From Candidatus Latescibacterota bacterium (GTDB lineage Bacteria; Krumholzibacteriota; Krumholzibacteriia; WVZY01; JAKEHA01), in the NCBI GenBank assembly GCA_022615275.1, contig JAKEHA010000076.1, forward strand, positions 1 to 5,249: a stretch of DNA of 5,249 bases. Direction: 5' to 3'. Of this stretch, positions 4,513 through 5,249 are shown one piece after another. A program made the translations under genes and the position numbers. Each line of letters begins with the position of its first letter. Position 1 is the first letter of the stretch. The notes under the pieces are model-generated. The model was not told the DNA's origin, made no database searches, and saw only the letters and a list, made by a program, of their open reading frames with translations.

Positions 4513-5249
4513 TCTCACGACGCTTCGTTGCTGTACTTTTGTTCCTCGCGGTGTTCGTGGGCTCGTGCACGCGCGAAAAGAAGCCGCCCAATTTGGTACT
4601 GATCACGGTCGACACGCTGCGGCCCGACCGCTTGGGTTACAACGGCAACGCGCGGCGCGTGAGCCCGGCCGTCGATCGCTTGGCGAGCGAAGGCGTGGTG
4701 TTCTCGAACGCGGTCAGTGTCAGCGGTTGGACGCTGCCTTCGGTCGCGACCATCTTCACGGGGCGATACCCGAAGGACCACGGCGCCGTCGATTTCCACT
4801 GGACCCTGGACGCGTCGCTTCCCACTCTTCCCGAGATCCTGCGCGAGCGCGGGTACGATACCTACGGTTTCGTGAGCCACATCATGCTGACGCCGACCTA
4901 CGGCATGGGCGAAGGGTTCTTGACCTTCGACTCGTCCGTGCTCAATGTCGGTCACCCGCACGAGATCATGACCTCGCAGGACTTGACCGAGATCGCGCTG
5001 CGCGGGATGCGCAATCTGAAGGAGCCGTACTTCGTGTGGGTGCATTACTTCGACCCGCACTTCGCGTACTTGGAGCACCCGCAGTACGCGTTCGGCCCGC
5101 GCGACGTCGATCGCTACGACGCGGAGATCGCGTACACGGATTACTACATCGACGATTTGCTCAAAGTCACCGACCGCGGCAATACGATCGTGGTGTTCAC
5201 CTCCGATCACGGCGAAGAGTTCGGCGAGCACGCGGGGCAGTACCACTAC
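4509..5249 (+). CDS. Sulfatase/alkaline-phosphatase-superfamily lipoprotein, 3' partial
   Basis: The first 247 residues of an envelope-anchored esterase or transferase. The GTG start overlaps the GDPD stop (GTGA). A lipoprotein signal (residues 1-20) has RR at 4-5, a hydrophobic core and lipobox V-G-S-C with C20; Thr at +2 would allow outer-membrane sorting. Superfamily motifs follow: NLVLITVDTLRPDRLGY (28-44, D35 a metal ligand), GWTLPSVATIFTGRYP (73-88), HYFDPH (179-184), a YDxEIxYxD segment (203-211) and SDHGEEFGEH (232-241, D233 and H234 metal ligands). The position normally holding the formylglycine-forming Cys or Ser of C/S-x-P-S-R is Thr75, and the Arg is Val79. Classical sulfatase activity is therefore doubtful. 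A Thr nucleophile, as in phosphoglycerol or phosphoethanolamine transferases of the same superfamily, or a phosphodiesterase activity, is an alternative. The C-terminal part is cut by the window edge. Its place behind the GDPD suggests related head-group chemistry. Confidence 0.88.
   Translation, partial: MISRRFVAVLLFLAVFVGSCTREKKPPNLVLITVDTLRPDRLGYNGNARRVSPAVDRLASEGVVFSNAVSVSGWTLPSVATIFTGRYPKDHGAVDFHWTLDASLPTLPEILRERGYDTYGFVSHIMLTPTYGMGEGFLTFDSSVLNVGHPHEIMTSQDLTEIALRGMRNLKEPYFVWVHYFDPHFAYLEHPQYAFGPRDVDRYDAEIAYTDYYIDDLLKVTDRGNTIVVFTSDHGEEFGEHAGQYHY

Noticed and set aside
4515..5246. Long minus-strand open frame opposite the sulfatase-like gene
   Set aside because: The plus strand shows a lipoprotein signal and all superfamily motifs. 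The minus frame has only Val/Arg-rich shadow sequence, typical of high-GC antisense frames.

Overview
This window is a dense, high-GC stretch of a bacterial chromosome with six protein genes, two of them cut by the window edges. No RNA gene, mobile element or CRISPR array is visible. G/C-rich third positions run through every gene. The lipoprotein signal on the last gene lacks the +2 Asp that retains lipoproteins in the inner membrane, and the regulator pair is a sigma factor with a membrane anti-sigma. Together these suggest a free-living Gram-negative bacterium with large operons and many ECF sigma factors, for example a Myxococcota-, Gemmatimonadota- or Acidobacteriota-like lineage. The exact phylum cannot be read from this sequence alone.

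Layout. Positions 1-1704 (+) hold most of a CPA1/NhaP-type cation:proton antiporter fused to a C-terminal RCK (TrkA-N plus TrkA-C-like) domain. Its 5' end is outside the window. Four bases after its stop, a convergent gene (2203-1709, -) encodes a small four-helix membrane protein with histidines in its helices. A 126-bp divergent intergenic region (2204-2329) separates that gene from the ECF gene cluster and is the only substantial non-coding DNA. It holds a strong Shine-Dalgarno for the minus-strand gene, an ECF-like promoter candidate (AAC-N16-CGTA) and an extended -10 candidate (TGCTACAAT).

From 2330 onward lies a tightly packed four-gene operon on the + strand: ECF sigma factor, RskA-type anti-sigma factor (starts directly at the sigma stop codon), cytosolic glycerophosphodiester phosphodiesterase (4-base ATGA overlap) and a sulfatase/alkaline-phosphatase-superfamily lipoprotein (4-base GTGA overlap, running off the right edge).

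How they may work together (inference): the anti-sigma has an N-terminal cytoplasmic zinc-binding fold, one membrane helix and an extracytoplasmic domain very rich in methionine. Stress outside the membrane could release the sigma factor, which would then raise expression of its own operon. The co-transcribed enzymes act on phosphodiesters in the cytosol (GDPD) and probably on a phosphate or sulfate ester in the envelope (sulfatase-like lipoprotein with Thr at the nucleophile position). This suggests an envelope-stress response linked to lipid or polymer head-group turnover. The most noteworthy points are the methionine-rich sensor domain, the coupled regulator-enzyme operon and the Thr-type active site.
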